Origin: Herbidospora solisilvae
GTDB lineage: Bacteria > Actinomycetota > Actinomycetes > Streptosporangiales > Streptosporangiaceae
Length of the DNA: 64,000 nucleotides
Reading direction: 5' to 3'
NCBI RefSeq assembly: GCF_009901565.1
Contig: NZ_WXEW01000007.1
Span: 186,001 to 250,000, forward strand
Each line of letters starts with the position of its first letter. Position 1 is the first letter of the stretch. Under the pieces are notes generated by a model. That model ran no database searches. It had not been told where the DNA came from and worked only from the letters and a program-made list of their open reading frames with translations. Position numbers and translations under genes: made by a program. Positions 34,735 to 43,077 of the stretch are shown here, piece by piece.

Positions 34735-35843
34735 CGGGCGACGACGAGTTTGGTCGCGGCGGCGGTGCCGTCGGCGAGCTGGAGGCCGATGACGTCTCTG
34801 AGGCGCTGGGCCACCGGACCGTCCTCCGACCAGCCGAGGTGGCCCATCGTGAGGAGCGACTGGTGCACGGCCTCCATGGCGGCCTTCGGGGCCCACCACT
34901 TCGCCATGTTCGCGGGCAACCGGGGGTCGCGGCCCGCGTCGGCGGCGGCCAGGGCCTCGTAGGAGACCAGCCGCGCCGCGTGCAGCATGGTCGCGTGTTC
35001 GACCAGGGGGAAGGCGACCGACTGGAACTTCCCGATCGGCCGGCCGAAGGCCTCGCGCCGTCCGGCGTGGGCCATGGCCTCGTCCAGGGCCGCCTGCCCG
35101 ACGGCGACGGCCATCAGGGAGATCAGCGCCCGGGAGACCCCGAAGCCGCGCATGACCTCCACGAAGCCCGCGCCCGGACGGCCGACGAGGTCCTCGTCGG
35201 CGACCCGCAGGCCGTCGAGGGTGAAGCGGCCCCGCCCGCCCGAGCGGCAGCCCAGGTCGGTGTGCAGCTCGCGGCGCACGCCGTGCAGCGGGGTGTAGAA
35301 GGCGCTGACGCCGCGGGCCCCGGCCTCGCCGGTCCGGGCGAACAGCAGCCCGTGGGTGGCGTAGGCGGTGGCCATGATGGACGTCTTCTCGCCGGTCAGC
35401 CGCCAGCCGTCAGTGGAGTGCTCCGCGACGGTCTCGATGGCCGCCGCGTCGGTCCCGTGGCCGGCCTCGGTGAGGCCGAGGGCGACGATCGACGTGCCGG
35501 CGGCGATGCCGGGGAGCCAGCGGGCCAGCTGGGCGGGGCTGCCGTTCGACGCCAGCACGCCGCCGACCAGCGCCGCGTTGAGCACCGGGTAGCAGACCGA
35601 CAGGTCGGCCGCGGCGAGTTCCTCCAGCACGATGCCGGTGCTGACCGCGTCCAGGCCCTGACCGCCGAACTCCTCGGGGACGCGCACCGAGAACAGGCCT
35701 TCGGCGGCCATCTCGGCCAGCAGCCCGGGGCGGTATTCGGCCCGCCGGTCGCTCTCGGCCCGGAAGGGCGCGATCCGGTCGGCGGCGAACTCGCGCACCC
35801 GTTTGGCCAGCGTCTCCTGCTGGGGTGTGAAGTCGAGGTTCAT
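34704..35843 (-). CDS. Acyl-CoA dehydrogenase family flavoprotein
   Basis: This 379-residue ACAD fold shows FTPQQETLAKRVREFAADRI at the start, GLFSVRVPEEFGGQGLDAVS, VALGLTEAGHGTDAAA (FAD loop), GEKTSIMATAYATH, the GRPIGKFQSVAFPLVEHATM helix and a final TAAATKLVVARHLLG. It is coupled (ATGA) to the upstream AMP ligase gene. An AMP ligase plus an ACAD recalls the pairs that oxidise carrier- or CoA-bound prolyl to pyrrolyl units. Here it might oxidise a cyclic amino acid or a carboxylic acid of the AmCP branch, which is an inference from context. Confidence 0.82.
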   Translation of the reverse strand: MNLDFTPQQETLAKRVREFAADRIAPFRAESDRRAEYRPGLLAEMAAEGLFSVRVPEEFGGQGLDAVSTGIVLEELAAADLSVCYPVLNAALVGGVLASNGSPAQLARWLPGIAAGTSIVALGLTEAGHGTDAAAIETVAEHSTDGWRLTGEKTSIMATAYATHGLLFARTGEAGARGVSAFYTPLHGVRRELHTDLGCRSGGRGRFTLDGLRVADEDLVGRPGAGFVEVMRGFGVSRALISLMAVAVGQAALDEAMAHAGRREAFGRPIGKFQSVAFPLVEHATMLHAARLVSYEALAAADAGRDPRLPANMAKWWAPKAAMEAVHQSLLTMGHLGWSEDGPVAQRLRDVIGLQLADGTAAATKLVVARHLLGREAAP

Positions 35844-37303
35844 CGCAGCCCCTCCCGCAGGGCGAATTTCTGGATCTTCCCGGACGGCGTGCGCGGCAGC
35901 GACGGCACGAGCTCCAGCCGTTCCGGCCAGTACTGCTTGGCCATGCCGAGCCCGGCCAGGTGCACCCGGAGGTCGTCGAGCGTCACCCCGGACGAGGCCA
36001 CCAGCACCGCGCAGGCCCGCTCGCCGAGCCGCTCGTCGGGGTAGCCGACGACCGCCACGTCGCGGACGGAGGAGTGCCGCAGCAGGGCGGCCTCGACCTC
36101 GACGACCGGGATGTTCTCGGCGCCGCGCATGATGACGTCCTTGGCCCGCCCGGTGATCCGGATGCCGCCGTAACCGTCGTCGCGGGCCAGGTCGCCGGTG
36201 TCGAACCAGCCGTCGTCGGTGAGGCAGGCCCGGTAGACGTGCTCGCGCCGGAAGTAGCCGACGCACTGCGAGGCGCCCCTGACCTGCAACCGGCCCTCGC
36301 CGGTGATCCGCACCTCCATGCCGGGCACGACGGTCCCGTCGCTCTCGGCGGCCCGCATCGGCGGGTCCTCCGGCCGGGTGATGGTGACGCAGCCGTTCTC
36401 GGTCATGCCCCACAACGCGTAGAGGCGGCAGCCGAGCACGTCGCGGGCGCGTTCGACCAGGTAGGGCGCGATCGGCGCGCTGCCGGTCGCGAAGGTCTCC
36501 AATTTGCGGAGGTCACGCGGCCGCCCGGCTTGCGCCTCGATGAGGTCGGACAGGAACGTCGGGGCGCCCATGAAGAAGGTGACGCCGCGTTCCTGGAGGA
36601 TGTCGAGCATCCGGCCGGCGTCCCACGACTCGACGTGCACGGCGGTCCCGCCCAGCAGCAGCGGCATGAACAGGTTCCAGGTGAACCCGGCCTGATGGGT
36701 CGTCGGCGACCCCATGGCCGTGACGACGCCTTCGGTCAGGTGGAGCACGTCGGCCTGCGCCCGGTTCATCGCGTGGAGGCTGTCGTGGGTGTGCACGACG
36801 CCCTTCGGCTCCCCGGTCGTGCCGGAGGTGAACGCCACCTGCGCCGGGTCGCCCGGACCCGATTCGGCGACCCCGTCGAGGTCCGGCGAGGGAAGCTCCA
36901 GGTCGTCGACGAACAGGGCGTGGCGCAGCGTGGGCGCGTCCACGTCGTCGATCATCCGCCGGTACGAGAACCCGCGGAACTCCCCCTTCGCGATGTAGAC
37001 CGGGCTCTCGGTCAGGTTCAGCATGAACTGGACCTCGCGCCTGCGCATGATCGGCACGACCGGCCCGGGGACCGCCCCGATCCGGTAGCACGCCAGGATC
37101 AAGGCCGCGAGCTGCCACGAGTTCGGCAGCTGCAACGTCACGACCTGGCCTCTGCCGACGCCGAGCCCGCGCAGCAGGGTGGCCATGCGGTCGACGCGGT
37201 CGAGCAGCTCTCCGTACGTCAGCTCCACGGCCCCGCCGTCCTGGTAGCAGACCAGGGCGAGCTTGCCGGGAGGATGGGCGCGCAGGTCGTCCATGATGGT
37301 CAT
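35840..37303 (-). CDS. Acyl-CoA/AMP ligase (AliA-like)
   Basis: This 487-residue ANL enzyme has QVAFTSGTTGEPKGVVHTHD (P-loop), GSPTTHQAGFTWNLFMPLLLGG, ALWGMTENGCVTITRP, DDGWFDTGDLARDDGYGGIRITGRAKDVI and the C-terminal catalytic Lys in RTPSGKIQKFALREGL. The type resembles cyclohexanecarboxylate-CoA ligases. Overlaps of 4 bases connect it to the dehydrogenase downstream and the transketolase upstream, so it belongs to the AmCP operon. No carrier protein other than LysW is encoded beside it, so its product may be a CoA thioester. Confidence 0.82.
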   Translation of the reverse strand: MTIMDDLRAHPPGKLALVCYQDGGAVELTYGELLDRVDRMATLLRGLGVGRGQVVTLQLPNSWQLAALILACYRIGAVPGPVVPIMRRREVQFMLNLTESPVYIAKGEFRGFSYRRMIDDVDAPTLRHALFVDDLELPSPDLDGVAESGPGDPAQVAFTSGTTGEPKGVVHTHDSLHAMNRAQADVLHLTEGVVTAMGSPTTHQAGFTWNLFMPLLLGGTAVHVESWDAGRMLDILQERGVTFFMGAPTFLSDLIEAQAGRPRDLRKLETFATGSAPIAPYLVERARDVLGCRLYALWGMTENGCVTITRPEDPPMRAAESDGTVVPGMEVRITGEGRLQVRGASQCVGYFRREHVYRACLTDDGWFDTGDLARDDGYGGIRITGRAKDVIMRGAENIPVVEVEAALLRHSSVRDVAVVGYPDERLGERACAVLVASSGVTLDDLRVHLAGLGMAKQYWPERLELVPSLPRTPSGKIQKFALREGLR

Positions 37304-38226
37304 CGCGGATCCCTCCCCAGCGCGGAACGAGCCTTGGCGGCGACCGCGGCCGAGGTGACGCCTCCGCGTTCGGCCAGATATCGCTGCCCGCCGGAGACGG
37401 GGACGAACGCGTCGGGCATCGCAACCCGGAGCACCAGGTTGGGCGCGATCTCGGCGAGCGACTCGGCGACGGCGGCGCCGAACCCGGCGTTCCGCCAGTG
37501 CTCCTCGACGGTCACGACGATTCCGGAGCGTCCGGCGTGGGCGGCGATCGTGGCGACGTCGAGCGGCTTCACGGTGTGCACGTTCAGCACCGACGCGCTG
37601 ACGCCCTCGGCGGCCAGCGTGTCGGCGGCGTCGAGCGCGGCCAGCACCGGGTAGGGCCCGCAGGCCGCGATCGTGACGTCGGCGCCGTCCCTGAGCACCT
37701 GGGCCAGGCCCAGCGTGACCGGCGGCGCGTCGGGCAGCTCCGGGGTGGCGTTGCGGCCGAGCCGCAGGTAGACCGGGCCCGTGAGGCGGAGCGCCTGCCG
37801 GAACAGGGTCCCGGTCTGCGGGCCGTCGGCCGGGACGACCACGGTCATGTTGGGCAGCGTCCGCATCACGGCCAGGTCCTCCAGCGCGTGGTGGGTCGGC
37901 CCGAGGTGGCCGGCGGACACGCCCGAATGGGTGGCGGCGATCCGCACCGGCAGGTTGTTGAGCGCGATGTCGATCTTCACGGCCTCGTTGGCGCGCGACG
38001 ACGCGAACGCCGCCATCGTGTTGACCAGCGGCATCCGGCCCGACTTGGCGAGCCCGGCCGCCGCGCCCATCAGCGTGTGCTCGGCGATGCCGAGGTTGAC
38101 GTAGCGCTCGGGGAACTGGGCGGAGTCGAACAGGCCGGTGTCGGAGTCGAGGCAGACCAGCCGCTCGTCCCGCGGCAGCAGGTCGAGCACGGCGTCGCGG
38201 TAGACCTCGCGTGACGACGCGGTCAT
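37300..38226 (-). CDS. Transketolase, C-terminal (pyrimidine-binding) subunit
   Basis: This 308-residue protein corresponds to the second half of transketolase: DSDTGLFDSAQFPERYVNLGIAEHTLMGAAAGLA (Glu that activates TPP), THSGVSAGHLGPTHHALEDLAVMRTLPNMTVVVPAD and VYLRLGRNATPEL. It is encoded next to the N-terminal subunit with a 4-base overlap. In vazabitide-type AmCP pathways a transketolase adds a two-carbon ketol unit to the AmCP-bound glutamate semialdehyde. The genes next to it (LysY, LysX, LysW homologues) fit that role. Confidence 0.9.
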   Translation of the reverse strand: MTASSREVYRDAVLDLLPRDERLVCLDSDTGLFDSAQFPERYVNLGIAEHTLMGAAAGLAKSGRMPLVNTMAAFASSRANEAVKIDIALNNLPVRIAATHSGVSAGHLGPTHHALEDLAVMRTLPNMTVVVPADGPQTGTLFRQALRLTGPVYLRLGRNATPELPDAPPVTLGLAQVLRDGADVTIAACGPYPVLAALDAADTLAAEGVSASVLNVHTVKPLDVATIAAHAGRSGIVVTVEEHWRNAGFGAAVAESLAEIAPNLVLRVAMPDAFVPVSGGQRYLAERGGVTSAAVAAKARSALGRDPR

Positions 38227-39053
38227 GACGCGGCCCCCCTTCGCAGCGCGGCGAGGGCCCTGGCGTGCTGGCGTTCGCCCAGCTTGGCGTAGTGGCTGCG
38301 GGGCTGGTCCTCGACGAACGGGATGCCCTTGCCCTTCACGGTGTGGGCGATCACGACGGTCGGGCGGCCGGGCGCCGGCGGTTCGGTCAGCGCGGCCTCC
38401 AGCTCCTCGCAGGAGTGGCCGTCGACCTGGCGTACCGACCAGCCGAAGGCCGACCACCGATCGGCCAGCGGTTCGAGCGCGTCGATCGTCTCGGTCGCGC
38501 CGGTGATCTGGAGCCGGTTGCGGTCGACGACCGCGACGAGGTTGTCGAGCCGCTGGGCGGCGGCCACCGAGGCGGCCTCCCAGACCGAGCCCTCCTGGAG
38601 CTCGCCGTCGCCCATGACGACGAAGCAGCGCCGGTCGGCCTGGTCGAGCCGGAAGCCCAGCCCGAACCCGACCGCCAGCGCCAGCCCGTGGCCGAGGGAA
38701 CCCGAGGGCATCTCGACGCCGGGGATCTCGGGGTGCGGATGGGCCATGAACTCGCTGCCGGGGCGGGCGTACTCGCCCAGGCGCTCCGGGGGGAAGAACC
38801 CGGCCTCGGCGAGCGCGGCGTAGAGCGCCAGCCCGCCGTGCCCCTTGCTCAGCAGCAGCACGTCCCGGTCGGGCCGGGCCGGGTCGAGCGGATCGACCCG
38901 CAGCACCCGCGTGTACAGGGTGGCGAGGATCTCCGCGAGCGACATCGAGCCGCCCAGGTGGCCGCCCTCGGGGCCGGCGCACAGGTTGACGACGTGCTCC
39001 CTGATCCGGGCGGCCGTCCCGGCCGCCGGCGGGGCGTCGATGGTGGTGGTCAT
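38223..39053 (-). CDS. Transketolase, N-terminal (TPP-pyrophosphate) subunit
   Basis: This 276-residue protein is the first half of a split transketolase. The TPP motif is VVMGDGELQEGSVWEAASVAAAQRLDNLVAVVDRN. Other family parts are GPEGGHLGGSMSLAEILATLY, LSKGHGGLALYAALAEAGFF and EMPSGSLGHGLALAVGF. The RBS AGGAG lies before the ATG at 39053. The two subunits should form the active thiamine enzyme together. It starts 9 bases after the LysY-like gene. Confidence 0.9.
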   Translation of the reverse strand: MTTTIDAPPAAGTAARIREHVVNLCAGPEGGHLGGSMSLAEILATLYTRVLRVDPLDPARPDRDVLLLSKGHGGLALYAALAEAGFFPPERLGEYARPGSEFMAHPHPEIPGVEMPSGSLGHGLALAVGFGLGFRLDQADRRCFVVMGDGELQEGSVWEAASVAAAQRLDNLVAVVDRNRLQITGATETIDALEPLADRWSAFGWSVRQVDGHSCEELEAALTEPPAPGRPTVVIAHTVKGKGIPFVEDQPRSHYAKLGERQHARALAALRRGAAS

Positions 39054-39061
39054 CGCTTCTC

Positions 39062-40096
39062 CTAGTTCGGGTGCAGGCCGACGAACTCCAGGCCCTCGCG
39101 CTCGGGACGGCCGTGGCGGATGTTCACGCACTGCACGGCGTTGCCGGCGCCGCCCTTGACGAGGTTGTCGAGGGCCGCGATCACGGTGACCGTGGTCGAA
39201 CCGGCGTCGAGGGCGAAGCCGACGTCGCAGAAGTTGGAGCCGGAGAGGATCTTGGCGTCCGGGAAGCGGTGCAGCCCGCGCCGGTGGGCGACCACCCGCA
39301 CGAAGTGCTCGTCGGCGTAGCGGTCGCGGTAGGCCGACCGGATCGCGCGTTCGTCGGCGCCGTCGGCCAAGCGGGCCTTGCAGAGCAGCTGCACCCCGCG
39401 CACGGCCTCGACGCCGGTCGCCGTCATCCGGACCGGCAGGCCGGTGGCCTGGGCGATCTCCGCCTCGTGCCGGTGCCGGGTGGGCGCGAACACACGCAGC
39501 GCGCCGCTGCGTTCGGCGTGCAGGTTCTCGGCCCCGGCGGTCGCGCCGGCGCCGCTGGACCCGGTCCGCGCGTCGACGGTCAGCTCGCCGTGGATCAGCC
39601 CGGCCTCGGCCAGCGGGGTCAGCGCCAGGATGCCGGCGTTGGCCATGCACCCGGGCACGCTGATGCGGCTCGCGACCTGGAGTTCTTCGCGGTGCAGCTC
39701 CGGTACGCCGGTCGTGAAGCTCCCGACGAGGTCGGGGGCGGCGTGGTCGACGCCGTAGTAGTCGGCGTAGACGGCCGGGTCGCGCAGCCGGAAGTCGCCC
39801 GACAGGTCGACCACGGTCGCGGCCAGCCCGAGGTACTCGGGCATCCGCCGCATCGTCTCGCGGTGGGGTGTGGCCAGGAACAGCACGTCGTAGGGGCCGT
39901 CCTGGTCGAGCTCCTCGTCGGAGACGAAGGCCAGCCGGGTGCGGCCGCGCAGGTTGGGGTGGGCGCCGTCGATCTGCCGGCCGCGCAGCCGCCGTGAGGT
40001 GGTGGCCACCAGCTCGGCCGATGGGTGCCCGGTGAGGATGCGCAGGAGTTCGCCGCCGATGTAGCCGGCGCCTCCCACGACGGCGCATCTGATCAT
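39062..40096 (-). CDS. lysY: LysY/ArgC-like AmCP-linked acyl-phosphate reductase
   Basis: This 344-residue protein of the N-acetyl-gamma-glutamyl-phosphate reductase type has CAVVGGAGYIGGELLRIL (NADPH fold), the catalytic Cys in ISVPGCMANAGILAL, VDARTGSSGAGATAG and FAPTRHRHEAEI. In a cluster with LysW and LysX it should reduce the LysW-bound gamma-glutamyl phosphate to the semialdehyde, which the transketolase could then extend. Its ATG overlaps the stop of the LysX-like gene. Confidence 0.85.
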   Translation of the reverse strand: MIRCAVVGGAGYIGGELLRILTGHPSAELVATTSRRLRGRQIDGAHPNLRGRTRLAFVSDEELDQDGPYDVLFLATPHRETMRRMPEYLGLAATVVDLSGDFRLRDPAVYADYYGVDHAAPDLVGSFTTGVPELHREELQVASRISVPGCMANAGILALTPLAEAGLIHGELTVDARTGSSGAGATAGAENLHAERSGALRVFAPTRHRHEAEIAQATGLPVRMTATGVEAVRGVQLLCKARLADGADERAIRSAYRDRYADEHFVRVVAHRRGLHRFPDAKILSGSNFCDVGFALDAGSTTVTVIAALDNLVKGGAGNAVQCVNIRHGRPEREGLEFVGLHPN

Positions 40097-40941
40097 GCCT
40101 CTGCCCTCGCGATGACGTGGGCGGCGACGGCGTCGGCGACGTCGATGCCGCAGGCGTTCTGGAAGCCGCGGAACTCCACGCGGTCGTTGACCTCCAGCAC
40201 GGTCAGGTGCCCGTCGGCGTCCTCCAGCAGGTCGACCCCGGCGATCTCGGCGCCCACCGCCTCGGCGGCGGCCACCGCGAGCTTCGCGTGGACGTCGGTC
40301 AGTTCGAACGGGGTCGAGACGGCGCCCCGGGCGACGTTGGTGCGCCACTCGTCGCCGCGCCGGTAGGTCGCGCCCAGCGCCCGCCCGCCGACGACCGGCA
40401 CCCGGATGTCCCGGTCGGCCTTCTCGACGAGCTCCTGCACGTAGACGACGTGCTGCTGGGGCGACGGCAGGGCCGCGACGTGCTCCAGCACGGCGGTGGC
40501 GGTGGCCCGGTCGGGCAGCGCGGTGACCAGGCGGCCCCACGAGCCGACCAGCGGTTTCACGACCGCCGGGTAGCCGATCTGGTCGAGGGCGTCGACGGCC
40601 GCCTCCGGCGTCATGGCCAGGGCCGTGCGGGGGGTCGGCAGGCCCGCGGCCATGAGCGCCGAGGTTGTCAGCCACTTGTCGCCGCTGACGTGGGTGGCGG
40701 CGGCGGTGTTCAGCACCGTCGCCCCCGCCGACTCCAGCGCGCTCGCGGCGTAGAGGGCCCGGTAGTGGCCGACCTCGCGGTTCAGCACGAAATCGGTGCG
40801 GGAAACGCCGTCGGCCACGACCAGGGACCGGGGATCGAGGTGGACGAATGTCGCGCCGCGCCGTTCCAGCGCGGCCATGATCTGTTTCTCCTCGAACCGC
40901 ACCCGTGACGCGAGCACGGCGAGGCGGTGGCCGGAGCGCAT
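40093..40941 (-). CDS. lysX: LysX-like ATP-grasp ligase
   Basis: This 282-residue ATP-grasp enzyme of the RimK/LysX family has VVKPLVGSWGRLV, YVQELVEKADRDIRVPVVGG, WRTNVARGAVSTPF, the metal-binding DLLEDADGHLTVLEVNDRVEF and the GIDVADAVAAHVIA tail, which match LysX. It joins the alpha-amino group of glutamate (or a related amino acid) to the C-terminal Glu of the carrier LysW. The gene overlaps LysW in the sequence TAATG, and the two functional partners are thus produced together. Confidence 0.87.
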   Translation of the reverse strand: MRSGHRLAVLASRVRFEEKQIMAALERRGATFVHLDPRSLVVADGVSRTDFVLNREVGHYRALYAASALESAGATVLNTAAATHVSGDKWLTTSALMAAGLPTPRTALAMTPEAAVDALDQIGYPAVVKPLVGSWGRLVTALPDRATATAVLEHVAALPSPQQHVVYVQELVEKADRDIRVPVVGGRALGATYRRGDEWRTNVARGAVSTPFELTDVHAKLAVAAAEAVGAEIAGVDLLEDADGHLTVLEVNDRVEFRGFQNACGIDVADAVAAHVIARAEA

Positions 40942-41123
40942 TACTCCCCCCAGTCCTCTTCGACCTCGGGGGCGAGGGTGAGGGACGGCGGCGTGACGGA
41001 GGAGATCTCCAGCTCGCTGCGGCAGTCGAGGCATTCGACGATCTCGCTCACCCGGGCGTCGGCGTCGATGGAGACCGGCGCCGCGCACTCGGGACACTCG
41101 GGGGCGTTCATAACCTTCTGCAT
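40941..41123 (-). CDS. lysW: LysW-like amino-group carrier protein (AmCP)
   Basis: The protein has only 60 residues. The zinc-binding cysteines are CPECAAPV and ECLDCRSEL. The C-terminus is EDWGE, the conserved LysW tail whose last Glu carries the substrate. Such carriers protect the amino group in lysine/arginine synthesis and also in secondary metabolism (vazabitide A, s56-p1). An alternative start at 41111 (after agaagg) would give a 56-residue protein. Together with LysX, LysY, LysZ-LysK and a transketolase it indicates dedicated synthesis of an unusual amino acid. Confidence 0.92.
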   Translation of the reverse strand: MQKVMNAPECPECAAPVSIDADARVSEIVECLDCRSELEISSVTPPSLTLAPEVEEDWGE

Positions 41124-41138
41124 GGCTCGTCCCTATGT

Positions 41139-41259
41139 CTCGGGGAAATATCGGCGTTTCAACCGTAACCAGAATCGGCGGCCGATCGCCAATAAGGGTT
41201 GCCGATCGAAGTGAATTCCCGCGCTTATCGGGGGCCATATAAACAGGTGATTCCCCGAG
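41139..41259. promoter_or_regulatory. Divergent promoter region with paired inverted half-sites
   Basis: This is the 223-base, comparatively AT-rich region between the LysW operon and the encapsulin operon. CTCGGGGAA (41139-41147) and TTCCCCGAG (41251-41259) are a perfect 9-base inverted repeat placed symmetrically about its middle, one copy per promoter. A single regulator contacting both could switch the two operons together. Binding is inferred. Confidence 0.45.
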
Positions 41260-41346
41260 CATAAGCGGCGCTACTCGAATTGGTGCGGAAATTCATCCGG
41301 CGAATTCATAGGCTCGATTGGAGTCGTATATCCCTAGGAGGGCTCA

Positions 41347-42171
41347 ATGCGAGCGATCGCCCTGCAAGAAGCCCCGGCCGCCCTGTCGCCGGGGGAGCGG
41401 TTCGCCGCCGAGGTGGCCGCCGGGGCCCGTGATGTCCCGTTCGACCTGCACCTTCCGGCCGCGTTTCCGCTGTTCGCGTCCCGGCCCCGCTACACGGTCC
41501 GGCACCTGCTGAAGACGGCAGACGTGGCCGACGGGTCGGTGTCCTACGTCCACGAGCCGCCCAAGGGTCGGATCGAGGCGGCCGGCACCGCCTACGGCGC
41601 GACGCCGGAGGCCGCGTTCGCGCCCCGCCTCATGAAGGCGCCGCTGACCGACCTCTCCGTCGAGGTGCCGCTCCCCGACGGCGTCGCCGCCGACCCGGCG
41701 CTGCTCGCCGCCTATGTGGACTACCGGGTGCTGGTACGCCTGTCCGTCGTCGAGAACGAGTCGCTGCTGCACGGCACCGCCGACGGCGCGATCACCGGCC
41801 TGCTCGGCCTGCCGGGCAGCCGTTCGGCCGAGAGCCACGACGACCTGGCGACCACGGTCACCCGCGCCGCCGGGGAGATCGAGGAGACCGGCGGGTCGTG
41901 CGACGGCGTGGTGGCGCATCCGGAGACGTACTGGAAGATGGTCCGCGACGACCTGCTCGCGCGGTTCCAGAACGCCGGGATCACCGTCTCGCGCACCCGC
42001 ATGATGCCCAAGGACACCCTGCTCATGGGCGACTTCCGGGCCGCCTGCACGCTGCTCATGCCGGGCGTGGCGTCGATCGCGCTGGTCCCGGGCGCCGTCA
42101 GGGCCACGTCCAGGATCGGGCTGGCGGTGCACCTGCCGCAGCACCTGATGGCGGTGACGTGGCATGGGTGA
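41347..42171 (+). CDS. Family 3-like encapsulin nanocompartment shell protein
   Basis: The protein has 274 residues and an HK97 phage-capsid-type pattern. An N-terminal arm is followed by an extended loop (TVRHLLKTADVADGSVSYVHE), a spine-like segment (AAYVDYRVLVRLSVVENESLLHGTADGAITGLLG) and a late VVAHPETYWKMVRDDLLARF helix. There are no phage portal, protease or terminase genes around it. Family 3 encapsulins have been described from natural-product clusters of actinobacteria and myxobacteria. The gene leads the sulfotransferase/SDR/LysZ-LysK/CysDN operon, with RBS taggaggg and an 8-base overlap with the sulfotransferase. It should self-assemble into a shell around one of the pathway enzymes. 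Confidence 0.8.
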   Translation: MRAIALQEAPAALSPGERFAAEVAAGARDVPFDLHLPAAFPLFASRPRYTVRHLLKTADVADGSVSYVHEPPKGRIEAAGTAYGATPEAAFAPRLMKAPLTDLSVEVPLPDGVAADPALLAAYVDYRVLVRLSVVENESLLHGTADGAITGLLGLPGSRSAESHDDLATTVTRAAGEIEETGGSCDGVVAHPETYWKMVRDDLLARFQNAGITVSRTRMMPKDTLLMGDFRAACTLLMPGVASIALVPGAVRATSRIGLAVHLPQHLMAVTWHG

Positions 42172-43066
42172 GCCGCGAATCCTCTACATCACCGGCTGGC
42201 TGCGCAGCGGCAGCACCATGCTCGGCAACGTGCTGGGCGAGCTGCCCGGCGTGCTGCACGCCGGCGAGCTGCACTACCTCTGGCAGAACGGCATCCTGAA
42301 GGCGGGCACCAACTCCACCTGCGGCTGCGGGGCCGACGTCACCTCCTGCGGGCTCTGGTCACAGGTGATCACCTCGTCGGAGGGCGAGGCGCGGCTGATG
42401 ACGCTCCAGCAGCGGGCGCTGCTGCGCACCCGCCACACGCGCGACCGCATCGCCGAGTCGACCGGCCGGGTGCCCACCGCGCCGGGGGTGGCCGAGGCGG
42501 TCGGGCGTACCGCCGACGTCTACCGGACCCTCGCCGCGCACGGCGGCGAGCGGCTCGTCGTCGACGGCTCGAAGTTCCCGGCCGAGGCGGCGGCCCTGCT
42601 GGGCCGCGCCGACCTCGACGTGCGGGTGCTGCACATGGTGCGCGACCCCCGCGCCACCGCGTTCTCCTACGCCAGGGCCAAGGACTACATCGACCCGATG
42701 AGCCCGGCCCGCAGCAGCGGCTACTGGACCGGCTTCAACCTGGCCTCCGAACTGTCCGGCCACGCCGCCCCCGACCGCTACCTGCGGGTCCGCCACGAGG
42801 ACCTGTGCCGCGACCCGCGCGGCACCCTCGCCCGGGTGCTGCGGTTCGCCGGCCTCGACGACGACCCGCCGGCCGACGCCGACGGCAACGTCACGCTGAG
42901 CGTGAACCACACGGTCACCGGCAACCCCGACCGGCTGTCGGCCGGCCCGGCGCGCATCCGCGCCGACGAACGCTGGCGCACCGGCCTTCCGCCCCGCGCC
43001 CGCGCCGCCGCCACGGCCCCGGCCCTGCCCCTGCTCGGCCGGTACGGCTACCCGATTCTGACCTGA
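42164..43066 (+). CDS. PAPS-dependent sulfotransferase
   Basis: The protein has 300 residues. The 5'-phosphosulfate loop is ILYITGWLRSGSTMLGNVLG (about 6-25). The 3'-phosphate site appears as HMVRDPRATAFSYAR with Arg and Ser. Further family parts are LVVDGSKFP and YLRVRHEDLCRDPRGTL. It transfers sulfate from PAPS to a hydroxyl or amine. It overlaps the encapsulin gene, and CysD/CysN for sulfate activation are in the same operon, so the final or an intermediate product is probably sulfated. Confidence 0.9.
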   Translation: MGEPRILYITGWLRSGSTMLGNVLGELPGVLHAGELHYLWQNGILKAGTNSTCGCGADVTSCGLWSQVITSSEGEARLMTLQQRALLRTRHTRDRIAESTGRVPTAPGVAEAVGRTADVYRTLAAHGGERLVVDGSKFPAEAAALLGRADLDVRVLHMVRDPRATAFSYARAKDYIDPMSPARSSGYWTGFNLASELSGHAAPDRYLRVRHEDLCRDPRGTLARVLRFAGLDDDPPADADGNVTLSVNHTVTGNPDRLSAGPARIRADERWRTGLPPRARAAATAPALPLLGRYGYPILT

Positions 43067-43077
43067 GGGGACATCCC

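Noticed and set aside
41347-42171. Phage capsid gene of a prophage
   Set aside because: No portal, terminase, protease, tail or integrase genes are near. The gene is embedded in a biosynthetic operon with overlapping starts, which fits an encapsulin.
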